Positions 29,331 through 36,759 of a stretch of 64,000 nucleotides of DNA are shown one piece after another. Position numbers and translations under genes: made by a program. This DNA is from Nocardia nova SH22a (GTDB lineage Bacteria; Actinomycetota; Actinomycetes; Mycobacteriales; Mycobacteriaceae), in NCBI RefSeq assembly GCF_000523235.1, contig NZ_CP006850.1:682001-746000 (forward strand). The letters are read 5' to 3'. The stretch's first letter is position 1, and each line of letters begins with the position of its first letter. The notes under the pieces were generated by a model. It ran no database searches. It saw only the letters and a program-made list of their open reading frames with translations, and had not been told where the DNA came from.

Positions 29331-30575
29331 ATGGCAGAGGGACCCAGGGGATTCCGCGACGTCGTCGTGACGGCGCTGGCCGCCACGACATCGATCGCGG
29401 GTGATGTGGACGCGACGTGGAAGGGGCTGCTGAACGGCGAGAGCGGGATCGACGTACTGGAGGACGATTTCGTCGCCGATCACGACCTGCCCGTCCGGAT
29501 CGGCGGTCAGCTGCGGGTCGCGCCCGAGATGTCGCTGAACCGGACGGATATCGACCGGCTGTCCTACGTCGAGCGGATGGCCCTGGTGCTCGGCCGCGAG
29601 GTGTGGCGCAATGCGGGTGATCCGGAGGTGGACGGTGACCGCCTCGGAGTCGCCATCGGCACCGGACTCGGTGGGCACGACGCCTACACCGATGTGCACA
29701 ACGGGCTTCGCGACGGCGGCTACCAGCGGGTCTCACCCCTCGCGATGCAGATGATGATGCCCAACGGCCCGGCGACCTGTGTCGGCGTCGAACTGGGCTG
29801 CCGGGCCGGGGCCAACACGCCGGTGTCGGCCTGCGCGTCGGGCTCGGAGGCCCTCGCCAACGCATGGCGCATGATCGTCATGGGCGACGCCGACATCGTC
29901 GTCGCGGGAGGGGTGGAGGGCCGGATCGACGCGCTGCCGATCGCGGCGTTCTCGATGATGCGCGCGATGAGCACCCGCAACGACGATCCGAAGGGGGCGT
30001 CGCGCCCGTTCGACGCCGAGCGCGACGGGTTCGTCTTCGGCGAGGCGGGTGCGCTCCTGGTCGTCGAGTCCGAGGAGCACGCCAGGGCCCGCGGCGCCGA
30101 GATCCACGCCCGGCTCCTGGGCGCGGGCATCACTTCCGACGGTTTCCACCTGGTCGCTCCCGATCCGGACGGCCGGGGCGCGGCCCGCGCGATGACCCGG
30201 GCGATCCAGACCGCGGGACTGTCGAAGTCCGATATCGGACATGTGAACGCCCATGCCACCGCCACATCCGTCGGGGACGTCGCGGAGGCGCGGGCGATCA
30301 GGTCCGCGATCGGCGACCACGCCTCGGTCTACGCGCCGAAGTCCGCGCTCGGTCACTCCATCGGAGCGGTCGGGGCACTGGAATCGGTGCTCACCGTGCT
30401 CAGCCTCCGCGACGGGATCATCCCGCCCACGCTGAACTACGAAACTCCGGATCCCGAGATCGGCGACCTCGACATCGTCGCTCGCGAACCTCGCCGTGGC
30501 CGGATCGACCACGCCGTCAGCAACTCCTTCGGCTTCGGCGGCCACAACGTCGCCCTCGCCTTCGGCCGGTACTGA
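29331..30575 (+). CDS. Beta-ketoacyl-ACP synthase (KasA/KasB-like)
   Basis: This 414-aa KAS I/II-type condensing enzyme resembles mycobacterial KasA/KasB ([33 protein letters not shown]). The catalytic Cys168 lies in VSACASGSE. The His residues are in NAHATAT (normally NAHGTGT) and KSALGHSIG. It would elongate an acyl-ACP with malonyl-ACP. Its place at the end of the five-gene operon suggests a duplicated, dedicated KAS that builds the starter acid or an extra chain, rather than the housekeeping mycolate enzyme. The operon ends at the hairpin at 30595. Confidence 0.9.
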   Translation: MAEGPRGFRDVVVTALAATTSIAGDVDATWKGLLNGESGIDVLEDDFVADHDLPVRIGGQLRVAPEMSLNRTDIDRLSYVERMALVLGREVWRNAGDPEVDGDRLGVAIGTGLGGHDAYTDVHNGLRDGGYQRVSPLAMQMMMPNGPATCVGVELGCRAGANTPVSACASGSEALANAWRMIVMGDADIVVAGGVEGRIDALPIAAFSMMRAMSTRNDDPKGASRPFDAERDGFVFGEAGALLVVESEEHARARGAEIHARLLGAGITSDGFHLVAPDPDGRGAARAMTRAIQTAGLSKSDIGHVNAHATATSVGDVAEARAIRSAIGDHASVYAPKSALGHSIGAVGALESVLTVLSLRDGIIPPTLNYETPDPEIGDLDIVAREPRRGRIDHAVSNSFGFGGHNVALAFGRY

Positions 30576-30594
30576 CCCGAGCCCGACGAACAAG

Positions 30595-30628
30595 AACGGG
30601 ACCGATGCCCTTGGGCATCGGTCCCGTT
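30595..30628. terminator. Bidirectional terminator between KAS and desA1
   Basis: A perfect 16-bp inverted repeat (AACGGGACCGATGCCC with its complement, tight 2-4-nt loop) lies 19 nt after the KAS stop and 12 nt before the end of the convergent desA1 gene. Both ends carry A or T bases, so it can serve both strands. It also marks the right-hand edge of the biosynthetic cluster. Confidence 0.85.
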
Positions 30629-30639
30629 TCGGTATCCGG

Positions 30640-31605
30640 TCAGCTGGCGGCGGTGAGGTTGCGCTCGCGCTTGGCGGCCTCGCGGGCCAGCGAGCGGTCG
30701 CGCTGCTCCTCGAACTTCACCACGTCCTTGCTCAGCCTCTCGAGGAACTGGCCGAGCCGCTCGCGAGTCTCCTCGCCACGGGCGGTGAAGTCGTCGCGCT
30801 CGAAGACGCGCCACTTCTTCAGCACCGGCTGGACGACCTCTTCCAGGTGCTGGCGCAGGTCGTAGATGCCGTGCTTGGCCATCAGCACACCGTTGCGGCG
30901 GAAGTTCGGCATTCCGGCGCCGGGCATCTGGAAGTTCTCGAGGATCAGGGTGATCGCGTCGAGGGCCTGATCGGGCGCCAGGTCCAGCGCCGCACCGCAC
31001 ATGTTGCGGTAGAAGATCATGTGCAGGTTCTCGTCGGCGGCGACGCGCTGCAGCATCCGGTCGGCGATCGGGTCGTCGCAGACCTTGCCGGTGTTGCGGT
31101 GGCTGACCCGGGTGGCGAGCTCCTGGAAGGTCACGTAGGCGACCGAGTGCAGGAATCCGGCGTCGGCCTCGGCAGGAGAGGCGAAACCGTTGGTCATGTG
31201 GATCATGCGGGCCTGTTCGAGGGCGACCGGGTCCACGCCGCGGGTGACCACCAGGTAGTCACGCATGACGATGCCGTGCCGGTTCTCCTCGGCGGTCCAG
31301 CGGCCGACCCAGGTTCCCCAGGCGCCGTCCTGGGAGAAGTTCTCGGCGATCTCGCGGTGATAGGAGGGCAGGTTGTCCTCGGTGAGCAGGTTGGTGATCA
31401 TCGCGGCCTTGGCGACCTCGCTGAGCTGCGACTGCTCGGGGTCCCAGTCGATGCCGCCCATCGCCGCGAAGTTGCGGCCCTGATCCCACGGAACGTAGTC
31501 GTGCGGGTGCCATTCCTTGGCCATCGAGAGGTGCCGGTTGACGTTCTCTTCGGCAACCGGCTCCAACTCTGTGAGCAACTCGAGTTGAGTCAGATCCCTT
31601 GCCAT
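30640..31605 (-). CDS. desA1: Acyl-[ACP] desaturase DesA1
   Basis: This 321-aa ferritin-like diiron desaturase has the two EExxH-type ligand motifs, EENRH (106-110) and DENLH, and further ligands around TEDNLPSYHREI. In mycolate-producing actinobacteria DesA1 introduces double bonds into acyl-ACP used for mycolic acids. ATG 31605 is chosen because AAGGG lies just upstream. In M. tuberculosis it directly follows the dus gene; here the two are about 25 kb apart. An inverted repeat at 31685-31696 upstream may regulate it. Confidence 0.93.
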   Translation of the reverse strand: MARDLTQLELLTELEPVAEENVNRHLSMAKEWHPHDYVPWDQGRNFAAMGGIDWDPEQSQLSEVAKAAMITNLLTEDNLPSYHREIAENFSQDGAWGTWVGRWTAEENRHGIVMRDYLVVTRGVDPVALEQARMIHMTNGFASPAEADAGFLHSVAYVTFQELATRVSHRNTGKVCDDPIADRMLQRVAADENLHMIFYRNMCGAALDLAPDQALDAITLILENFQMPGAGMPNFRRNGVLMAKHGIYDLRQHLEEVVQPVLKKWRVFERDDFTARGEETRERLGQFLERLSKDVVKFEEQRDRSLAREAAKRERNLTAAS

Positions 31606-31684
31606 ACATACGCCCTTCGATGTTGTCCTGCTATACAGCCAGTCGTCCAGTCGTCCCCCTGTTGGCCTGCCGCCGCCCATACCT

Positions 31685-31696
31685 TACGGCACCGTA
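31685..31696. promoter_or_regulatory. Short inverted repeat upstream of desA1
   Basis: TACGG-CA-CCGTA lies 80-91 nt upstream of the desA1 start. DesA genes of mycobacteria are repressed by the TetR-type MadR at palindromes, so this is a candidate operator; I cannot confirm the motif from memory. The rest of 31606-31939 shows no gene. Confidence 0.35.
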
Positions 31697-31903
31697 GGTG
31701 TGATGCGAAGCGCACCTGTACGCGTTCACAGCCTCGCCTACCGACCCATATGGGTGTCGGCACAGGTTCCGACCGCCAGCGAGTGTAGGCGGAGAACCTG
31801 TGCGTGACGGTGTATCGCTCGCGAACTCCGAACGTTAGCTTCGTTTCGGATTCGTGGCGGGACGCACAGGTCGCGGAGGTTCGATTCCGCCGACCGGAGT
31901 GTC

Positions 31904-31935
31904 GGAAGGCCGGAGCGACGTCGCTCCGGCCTTCC
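31904..31935. terminator. Terminator hairpin of tRNA-Lys
   Basis: GGAAGGCCGGAGCGAC is followed at once by its exact complement, giving a 32-nt palindrome that folds into a GC-rich hairpin. It starts 4 nt past the 3' end of tRNA-Lys on the minus strand. Confidence 0.7.
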
Positions 31936-31939
31936 GGTG

Positions 31940-32012
31940 TGCCCCCACCAGGGCTCGAACCTGGGACCTGCGGATTAAAAGTCCGTAGCTCTACCAACTG
32001 AGCTATAGGGGC
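31940..32012 (-). tRNA. tRNA-Lys (anticodon TTT)
   Basis: On the minus strand the sequence GCCCCTATAGCTCAGTTGGT begins a full cloverleaf. The anticodon loop is CTTTTAA (anticodon TTT), the T-arm is CCAGGTTCGAGCCCTGG, and the acceptor pairs GCCCCTA with TGGGGGC. The discriminator base is A and CCA is not encoded. Confidence 0.96.
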
Positions 32013-32895
32013 GCGAGGCGCAAGTCTAAGTGTTTCGGGCGCGGAAGTGGTAACCGGTATCCGGGTAGTGCTCCGGCCCTGGGTATTCGTGCTGGTCGGG
32101 GCTGAGGAGTGCGGTTCGGCGCGCTGCGTGGCGGGCGGCCCGGAAGGGGATGGGCGACGCGCGGGCCGTCCGCCGGGAGTGGCGGAGATCGGTCATCCGG
32201 CCGGTGCGGGCGGTCCGGGGACGGGGTCTGTCGTGGGTGTTTGCCCGGCAATCTCCTTGCTCAACAATTTGTTTCAGCGCAGAAGTATGGAAACATTGTC
32301 CAATCGTAGTGCGTGGCAACATATTTGGTACGGGAGGTGGTCGTATCGATGGAACCGCCCGGCGGACGGGCGCAGCGGCCGGGTCGAGTGGCGGACCGGT
32401 GCGGTGTCGGTGTGTGGCGATGAACAGTGCTGGGGCGAGGCGATATTCGCGTATGCGACCAGCGGGCGGTTGCTAACGGGGCGTTTGCCGCAAGCGACCG
32501 CGATGCGCTACCCAGGTGACTTTCCGGTAGGTGACGCACCTTGCCCGGATTCGGGGTACGGTTGCCGCTTGGTGAATTCCGGCGGAACCGGGAACTCTTC
32601 CGGCGGTTGGGAATCGGCCGAAGGTTGTGCTATCCGAATGTGCCGCGCGGTGGCGGCGACGTCGCAGGAGGCGGATTCGAGACGAACGAACCCGGGTGCG
32701 CACCCCCTGCAGCGCACCCGGGCGTCGAAACTATACCAGCCGGTGTGTTTCAGGTATTCCTGCGAATTTTCGAACCAAAAGTCTGAAAGCCGGGCGCTGG
32801 CCCGGGATCAAGTAATTGAAAATCTTATAACTTTCGTCGAGGACCGTCCCTCATCGGTTCCTCGGGTGGCAAGCAGCTTCGGAGGCGTTTCGAGC
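32013..32895. other. 880-nt intergenic region upstream of the ScbR-like regulator
   Basis: A frame stays open through this stretch because of high GC, but it has no domain and weak start signals. An 11-bp inverted repeat (CCCGGGTGCGC-N10-GCGCACCCGGG, 32691-32722) lies in the middle. The last 100 nt are AT-rich (about 32795-32840, with CTTATAAC), which suits a promoter of the regulator at 32896. I see no other gene or mobile element. Confidence 0.4.
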
Positions 32896-33561
32896 ATGGC
32901 ACGGCAGCAAGAGCGGGCCCGCCGGACACGGGCGGCGATCATCAGGTCCGCCGCCGTTGAATTCGGCAAGAGCGGCTACGCCGCGGCATCGCTGAATCGC
33001 ATATTGGAAGGGTCCCGCGCGACCAAGGGCGCGATGTACTTCCATTTCGATTCCAAGGAGGATCTGGCCCGGGCGGTGCTGGACGCTGCCGTCGAACGCT
33101 ATCGATCCACCAGTGAAAGATGGCAGGCCAGAACGGATCTCGAGCCGCTGGACATCCTGCACGGGATGATCGACGAGGTCGCCCTGCGGCTGGACAACGA
33201 CATCATCACCCAGGCGGAGTTCCGGCTCGTCATCGAGCCGGAGTTCTATCAGGACGCGCGGGCCGGGGGCAGCCGGATCGTCGGCCGCACGACGCGGGAT
33301 CTGGCGGTGCGGGCGATGGATCGCAAGCAGCTGCGGTCCGACGCCGACCCCGACCGCTTCACCCGGACGCTCGCGGCTTCGCTGGCGGGCCAGCGCTACA
33401 TCGTCGACCTCCTGGGCGGCGGTATCGATCTGCGCACCCGGTTCACCGAGGCGCTGGAGGTGATCGTCGAGGCGATGGCGACGGCCGAGTGGCTCGACGA
33501 ATTCCGCCGTCACGGCTGGCGTGCCTCCGCCCGCCTCGAAGATCTGAATCTGGGCCTCTGA
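32896..33561 (+). CDS. ScbR/ArpA-like TetR regulator (gamma-butyrolactone-receptor type)
   Basis: This 221-aa protein has the HTH region RRTRAAIIRSAAVEFGKSGY...TKGAMYFHFDSKEDLA, the pattern of ScbR/ArpA autoregulator receptors. The ligand domain has the expected length. Such proteins repress secondary-metabolite or signalling genes until a butanolide-type ligand binds. No AfsA-like synthase is nearby, so it may be an orphan or respond to another ligand. ATG 32896 has GGAGG about 12 nt upstream; the 280 residues the frame could add are non-conserved. Confidence 0.78.
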   Translation: MARQQERARRTRAAIIRSAAVEFGKSGYAAASLNRILEGSRATKGAMYFHFDSKEDLARAVLDAAVERYRSTSERWQARTDLEPLDILHGMIDEVALRLDNDIITQAEFRLVIEPEFYQDARAGGSRIVGRTTRDLAVRAMDRKQLRSDADPDRFTRTLAASLAGQRYIVDLLGGGIDLRTRFTEALEVIVEAMATAEWLDEFRRHGWRASARLEDLNLGL

Positions 33562-33651
33562 CCAGCCGATTTGGGAATAGTGCAAAGCCTGTCATAAGCT
33601 ATGCGAGCTCCCAACGGAAGCCGTTGAGAAACGGCCGGAGAGATCCGGCGG

Positions 33652-33724
33652 GCCCCCTTCGTCTAGCGGCCTAGGACGCCGCCCTTTCAAGGCGGTAGCG
33701 CGGGTTCGAATCCCGTAGGGGGTA
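33652..33724 (+). tRNA. tRNA-Glu (anticodon TTC)
   Basis: Cloverleaf beginning GCCCCCTTCGTCTAGCGGCC, with anticodon loop CTTTCAA (TTC) and T-arm CGGGTTCGAATCCCG. The acceptor is closed by AGGGGGT and the discriminator is A. It is the first of three clustered tRNA genes. Confidence 0.96.
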
Positions 33725-33751
33725 CGGTGGCAACATCGTTGGAGCATGCAA

Positions 33752-33825
33752 GGCCCTGTGGCGCAGTTGGTTAGCGCGCCGCCCTGTCACGGCGGAGGTC
33801 GCGGGTTCGAGTCCCGTCAGGGTCG
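33752..33825 (+). tRNA. tRNA-Asp (anticodon GTC)
   Basis: Cloverleaf beginning GGCCCTGTGGCGCAGTTGGT, with anticodon loop CTGTCAC (GTC), T-arm CGGGTTCGAGTCCCG, acceptor pair CAGGGTC and discriminator G. It lies 27 nt after tRNA-Glu. Confidence 0.96.
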
Positions 33826-33858
33826 CTTTGTTGTCTGGCATTCGGTTCGGGTGCCTCC

Positions 33859-33932
33859 GGCCAGGTAGCTCAGTTGGTACGAGCGTCCGCCTGAAAAGCG
33901 GAAGGTCGCCGGTTCGATCCCGGCCTTGGCCA
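33859..33932 (+). tRNA. tRNA-Phe (anticodon GAA)
   Basis: Cloverleaf beginning GGCCAGGTAGCTCAGTTGGT, with anticodon loop CTGAAAA (GAA), T-arm CCGGTTCGATCCCGG, acceptor closed by TTGGCC and discriminator A. It is the last tRNA of the cluster and is followed by a terminator. Confidence 0.96.
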
Positions 33933-33937
33933 CTTTC

Positions 33938-33974
33938 AATCCCCTCGATCTATACAGGTCGGGGGGATTTTTTT
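33938..33974 (+). terminator. Rho-independent terminator after tRNA-Phe
   Basis: An AATCCCC...GGGGATT stem is followed by a run of seven Ts, a classic intrinsic terminator for the tRNA cluster. It also faces the end of the convergent marR gene at 33986. Confidence 0.9.
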
Positions 33975-33985
33975 GTATCCGTCCC

Positions 33986-34474
33986 TCACCCTCGCTGTAC
34001 CTCGTGCGCCCACGCGCTCAGGCCCGCTACGAAACCGGCACGATCCCGCGGGGACAGGCTCTCGAGTACCCGCAGCAGTGGCGCCGAGCGCAGTGCGACG
34101 AAACCCTCGATCGCGTTCCGGTGGTTGTCGGACAGGGATATCAGGGTGCGGCGGCGGTTGGCGGGATCCTCCCGGCGGTGGACCAGGCCCGCCCGGCTCA
34201 GATCGCCGACGACCTCGCTGGTGGTGGACATCGACAGACCCATTCGCGCGGCGAGTTCGCCCACGCTCAGCGCCGGGGCGACGACCAGTTGCGGCAGTAC
34301 GGCGCCGTGCCTGCCGGTGAGTTTGTGCGCCTGGAAGATCTCGGCGAGTTCGTCCGGCATCTCGCTCTGCGCTCGGCGGAAGAACGCCTCCACCAGCGGC
34401 ACGAAACCGATCGCCTCGGTTACTTCGTCGGCGTGTGGAATGCGCGGCGTCGTGGAGGTCTTGTCGTTCGTCAC
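33986..34474 (-). CDS. MarR-family transcriptional regulator
   Basis: This 162-aa winged-helix protein has the MarR DNA-binding core (LSVGELAARMGLSMSTTSEVVGDLSRAGLVHRREDPANRRRTLISL, about 68-113). It is divergent from the small monooxygenase gene at 34536, with the palindrome at 34486-34508 between them. MarR proteins typically repress a divergent oxidoreductase or efflux gene and respond to phenolics or oxidants, so autoregulation and control of the monooxygenase are likely. Confidence 0.88.
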   Translation of the reverse strand: MTNDKTSTTPRIPHADEVTEAIGFVPLVEAFFRRAQSEMPDELAEIFQAHKLTGRHGAVLPQLVVAPALSVGELAARMGLSMSTTSEVVGDLSRAGLVHRREDPANRRRTLISLSDNHRNAIEGFVALRSAPLLRVLESLSPRDRAGFVAGLSAWAHEVQRG

Positions 34475-34485
34475 GGGATCATTCT

Positions 34486-34508
34486 ATAGTTTCGTGTATA
34501 CGAACTAT
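34486..34508. promoter_or_regulatory. Candidate MarR operator
   Basis: An imperfect palindrome has arms ATAGTTtCGT and ACGAACTAT around a GTAT centre, with one extra T in the left arm. It lies in the short divergent promoter region of the MarR gene (start 34474) and the monooxygenase gene (start 34536), close to both starts, where a repressor would block both. Confidence 0.55.
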
Positions 34509-34535
34509 TCGTAAAACCGAACAATGGAGCGCATC

Positions 34536-34877
34536 ATGGCAGACGACGAGCCGATCACGCTGATCAACGTCTTCGAGGTCCCCGCCGACCAGGTGGACGA
34601 GCTGATCGAGGACTGGCGCGAGCGTGCGCGAATCATGAGCACCAAACCCGGATTCCGCGATTTCCGGCTCCACCGCGCGGTGTCGGGCGACTCCCGCTTC
34701 CAGTTGGTCAACGTCGCGCGCTGGGACAGCGCGCAAGCCCTGCGGGCGGCCGTATCCGATCCGGAATTCCGGACCCGCAGAGCCGAAGCCATCACAACCA
34801 GCCCGGTCCTGGAGCAGGGCGCGAACCCCGCCACGTACCGGGTGGTCGCCGAACAGGTCGCCGACCCGGAGAAGTAA
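34536..34877 (+). CDS. Antibiotic-biosynthesis-monooxygenase (ABM) domain protein
   Basis: This 113-aa ferredoxin-like dimeric alpha/beta-barrel protein (ITLINVFEVPADQVDELIEDW...FRDFRLHRAV) is of the ABM family, which contains cofactor-free quinone-forming oxygenases and haem-degrading enzymes. The haem-degrading Asn/His set is not evident, so the substrate is open. ATG 34536 is preferred to ATG 34524 because GGAG sits 9 nt upstream. It is divergent from a MarR gene and probably controlled by it. Confidence 0.8.
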   Translation: MADDEPITLINVFEVPADQVDELIEDWRERARIMSTKPGFRDFRLHRAVSGDSRFQLVNVARWDSAQALRAAVSDPEFRTRRAEAITTSPVLEQGANPATYRVVAEQVADPEK

Positions 34878-35045
34878 GTAACAGTCGCCTTCGAAGTCTC
34901 CAGGCGCGGTCCGTTCGTGGCTCGCGCGCTCCTCCAGGGCATCGCTCGGCCCAGTGCCCACGATGCCCTGGAGCCGTCGGGCTCCGAAATCGGTGCCCGA
35001 TGCGGGAGCGGGTGTCGGCGCGGCGGGACGAAGATCGCGTTCGTC

Positions 35046-35064
35046 TTCGTCTCGGGGAGACGAA
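35046..35064. promoter_or_regulatory. Palindrome upstream of the PucR gene (shared motif)
   Basis: TTCGTCTCGGGGAGACGAA is a perfect 8-bp inverted repeat with a 3-nt centre, 48-66 nt before the PucR start. The same core, GTCTC-N3-GAGAC, recurs at 36644-36660 before the next operon, which suggests a common operator. Confidence 0.6.
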
Positions 35065-35111
35065 TTCCGAGCGGAATGCCCGTTGGGGCCGCGGCGGCGA
35101 ACTACCGTCGA

Positions 35112-36386
35112 GTGGTGACGAGGGCGCGGCGGGACGAGATCGGTGTGGGCGAGTACGTCGCCCGCATCGCCGCGCGGATGAACGAGCAGGTCACCGATGT
35201 CAGTTCGACCATCCGGGACGCGCTCGAGCAACTGATACCGGAGTTGCGGGGGGATGCGCGGACGGTCGAGTTGCTGGGGGCCAGTGTCGAGGGGAATGTC
35301 GACACGATTCTGCACGCGCTGCGGCACGGGATCGCGGTGGAGCGGATCACCGCCCCGGCCGCCGCGCTCGAGTACGCGCGTCGGCTCGCGCAGCACGGGG
35401 TGCCGGTCAACGCGCTGGTGCGGGCGTATCGGCTGGGGCAGCGGCGGCTCACCGAACTGGTCTTCGCGGAACTGCACGCCATCGACATGGAACCGACCAC
35501 GCGGATCGCGGTGATCGAGGAGATCACCGATGTGCTGTTCGCCTATATCGACTGGATCTCGCAGCAGGTCGTCGCGGTCTACGAGGAGGAGCGCGAGCGG
35601 TGGCTGGAGAACCGGAACAGCGTGCGCGCCATGCGAGTTCGGGAGGTGCTGGCCGAGGACACCGCGGTGGATGTCGACGACGCCACCGCCGCGATCCGGT
35701 ATCCGCTGCGCTGGCATCACGTGGCGATGGTGCTCTGGTACCCGGACGCCGACTCCGACAGCGACGATCTGGCGCGATTGCAGCGATTCGTCCGGGAACT
35801 GGCCGCTGCCGTCGAGACCGCCGCCGGTCCGCTGTTCGCCGCGGCCGATCGGACCAGCGGGTGGGTCTGGCTGCCGTACAAATCCGATCCCGGCGATCCG
35901 GCCGCGCGGATTCGCCGGTTCGCCGCCGACCGGCCCGACGCTCCGCATATCGCGATCGGCGCGGCGGGTGCGGGAGTCGACGGCTTCCGCCGGTCCCACC
36001 GGCAGGCTCAGCAGGGCCGCGCGGTGGCGGCACGAGGCGGACCCGCGCAGAAGATCGTGGCGTCCACCGATCCCGGATTGGTGGCGGCCGCACTGCTCGG
36101 CGGGAACCCGGCGGCGGTCCGGGACTGGGTGGCCGACGTCCTCGGACCGCTGGCCACCGACACCGCGAGCGATGCCCGGCTGCGTGACACCCTGCGGGTG
36201 TTCCTCGGCGCCGGTGGCAGTTACAAGGCCGCCGCGCAGGAGCTGGATCTGCACTACAACTCGGTGAAGTACCGGGTGGGCCGGGCCGTGTCCCGGCGCG
36301 GGCGACCCATCGCCGACGATCGCCTCGACGTGGAGATCGCACTCCTGGTGTGCCACTGGTACGGCAAGTCGGTGCTCGCCCGCTGA
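35112..36386 (+). CDS. PucR/CdaR-family transcriptional regulator
   Basis: This 424-aa protein has an N-terminal helical sensory region (about 1-180, RsbRD-like; REEITDVLFAYIDWISQQV), a middle GGDEF-like CdaR region and a C-terminal PucR helix-turn-helix (TLRVFLGAGGSYKAAAQELDLHYNSVKYRVGRA, about 360-395). The family activates adjacent catabolic or biosynthetic operons. The start is taken as GTG 35112 (or GTG 35115), just after the 35046 palindrome; the frame runs further upstream without conserved sequence. It precedes the CoA ligase operon on the same strand and probably controls it. Confidence 0.85.
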   Translation: MVTRARRDEIGVGEYVARIAARMNEQVTDVSSTIRDALEQLIPELRGDARTVELLGASVEGNVDTILHALRHGIAVERITAPAAALEYARRLAQHGVPVNALVRAYRLGQRRLTELVFAELHAIDMEPTTRIAVIEEITDVLFAYIDWISQQVVAVYEEERERWLENRNSVRAMRVREVLAEDTAVDVDDATAAIRYPLRWHHVAMVLWYPDADSDSDDLARLQRFVRELAAAVETAAGPLFAAADRTSGWVWLPYKSDPGDPAARIRRFAADRPDAPHIAIGAAGAGVDGFRRSHRQAQQGRAVAARGGPAQKIVASTDPGLVAAALLGGNPAAVRDWVADVLGPLATDTASDARLRDTLRVFLGAGGSYKAAAQELDLHYNSVKYRVGRAVSRRGRPIADDRLDVEIALLVCHWYGKSVLAR

Positions 36387-36759
36387 CCGCCGGGCGTGGT
36401 GAATGCGCGAATCGAAGCCGGTGACAAGGCTTCCGCCGCGCGGCCGATCGCCACAATTTCGGGTTGAACCGCGCGAGGCGACCGGACCGAGTCGATGCCG
36501 CGACGTAATCGTTCGTGGTGATCGACCGCAATCGACCATCCGCCCAGTCACCGTGGGATTTGGTCCGCGAGGACGAATCCAGGGGACGCTCGGCATGGTC
36601 GGCGCGACCGGTGTTGTCCTCTCGACGCACCGAGGCGTGATCTTTGTCTCGCCGAGACAAGACTTGGGCGGTAATTCGTCCACCGAGGATGGTGTGGTGC
36701 AGCTCACTGATTTCTAGCGTTGTCGTATCCGTTCGACACCGAGAATTCAGGGACCGTCC
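36387..36759 (+). promoter_or_regulatory. Promoter region of CoA ligase operon with palindrome
   Basis: This 373-nt gap holds TTGTCTC-GCC-GAGACAA at 36644-36660, which shares the GTCTC-N3-GAGAC core with the site before the PucR gene. The site is 100 nt upstream of the ATG at 36760. No gene-like frame is seen in the gap. Confidence 0.6.

Noticed and set aside
31870-31895. T-arm-like sequence (GGAGG-TTCGATT-CCGCC) next to tRNA-Lys
   Set aside because: One stem mismatch and no matching acceptor, D-arm or anticodon arm upstream; not enough for a tRNA or pseudo-tRNA.
32047-32895. N-terminal extension of the ScbR-like frame (283 codons)
   Set aside because: Sequence is unlike any domain and the TetR family start with ribosome site is at 32896.
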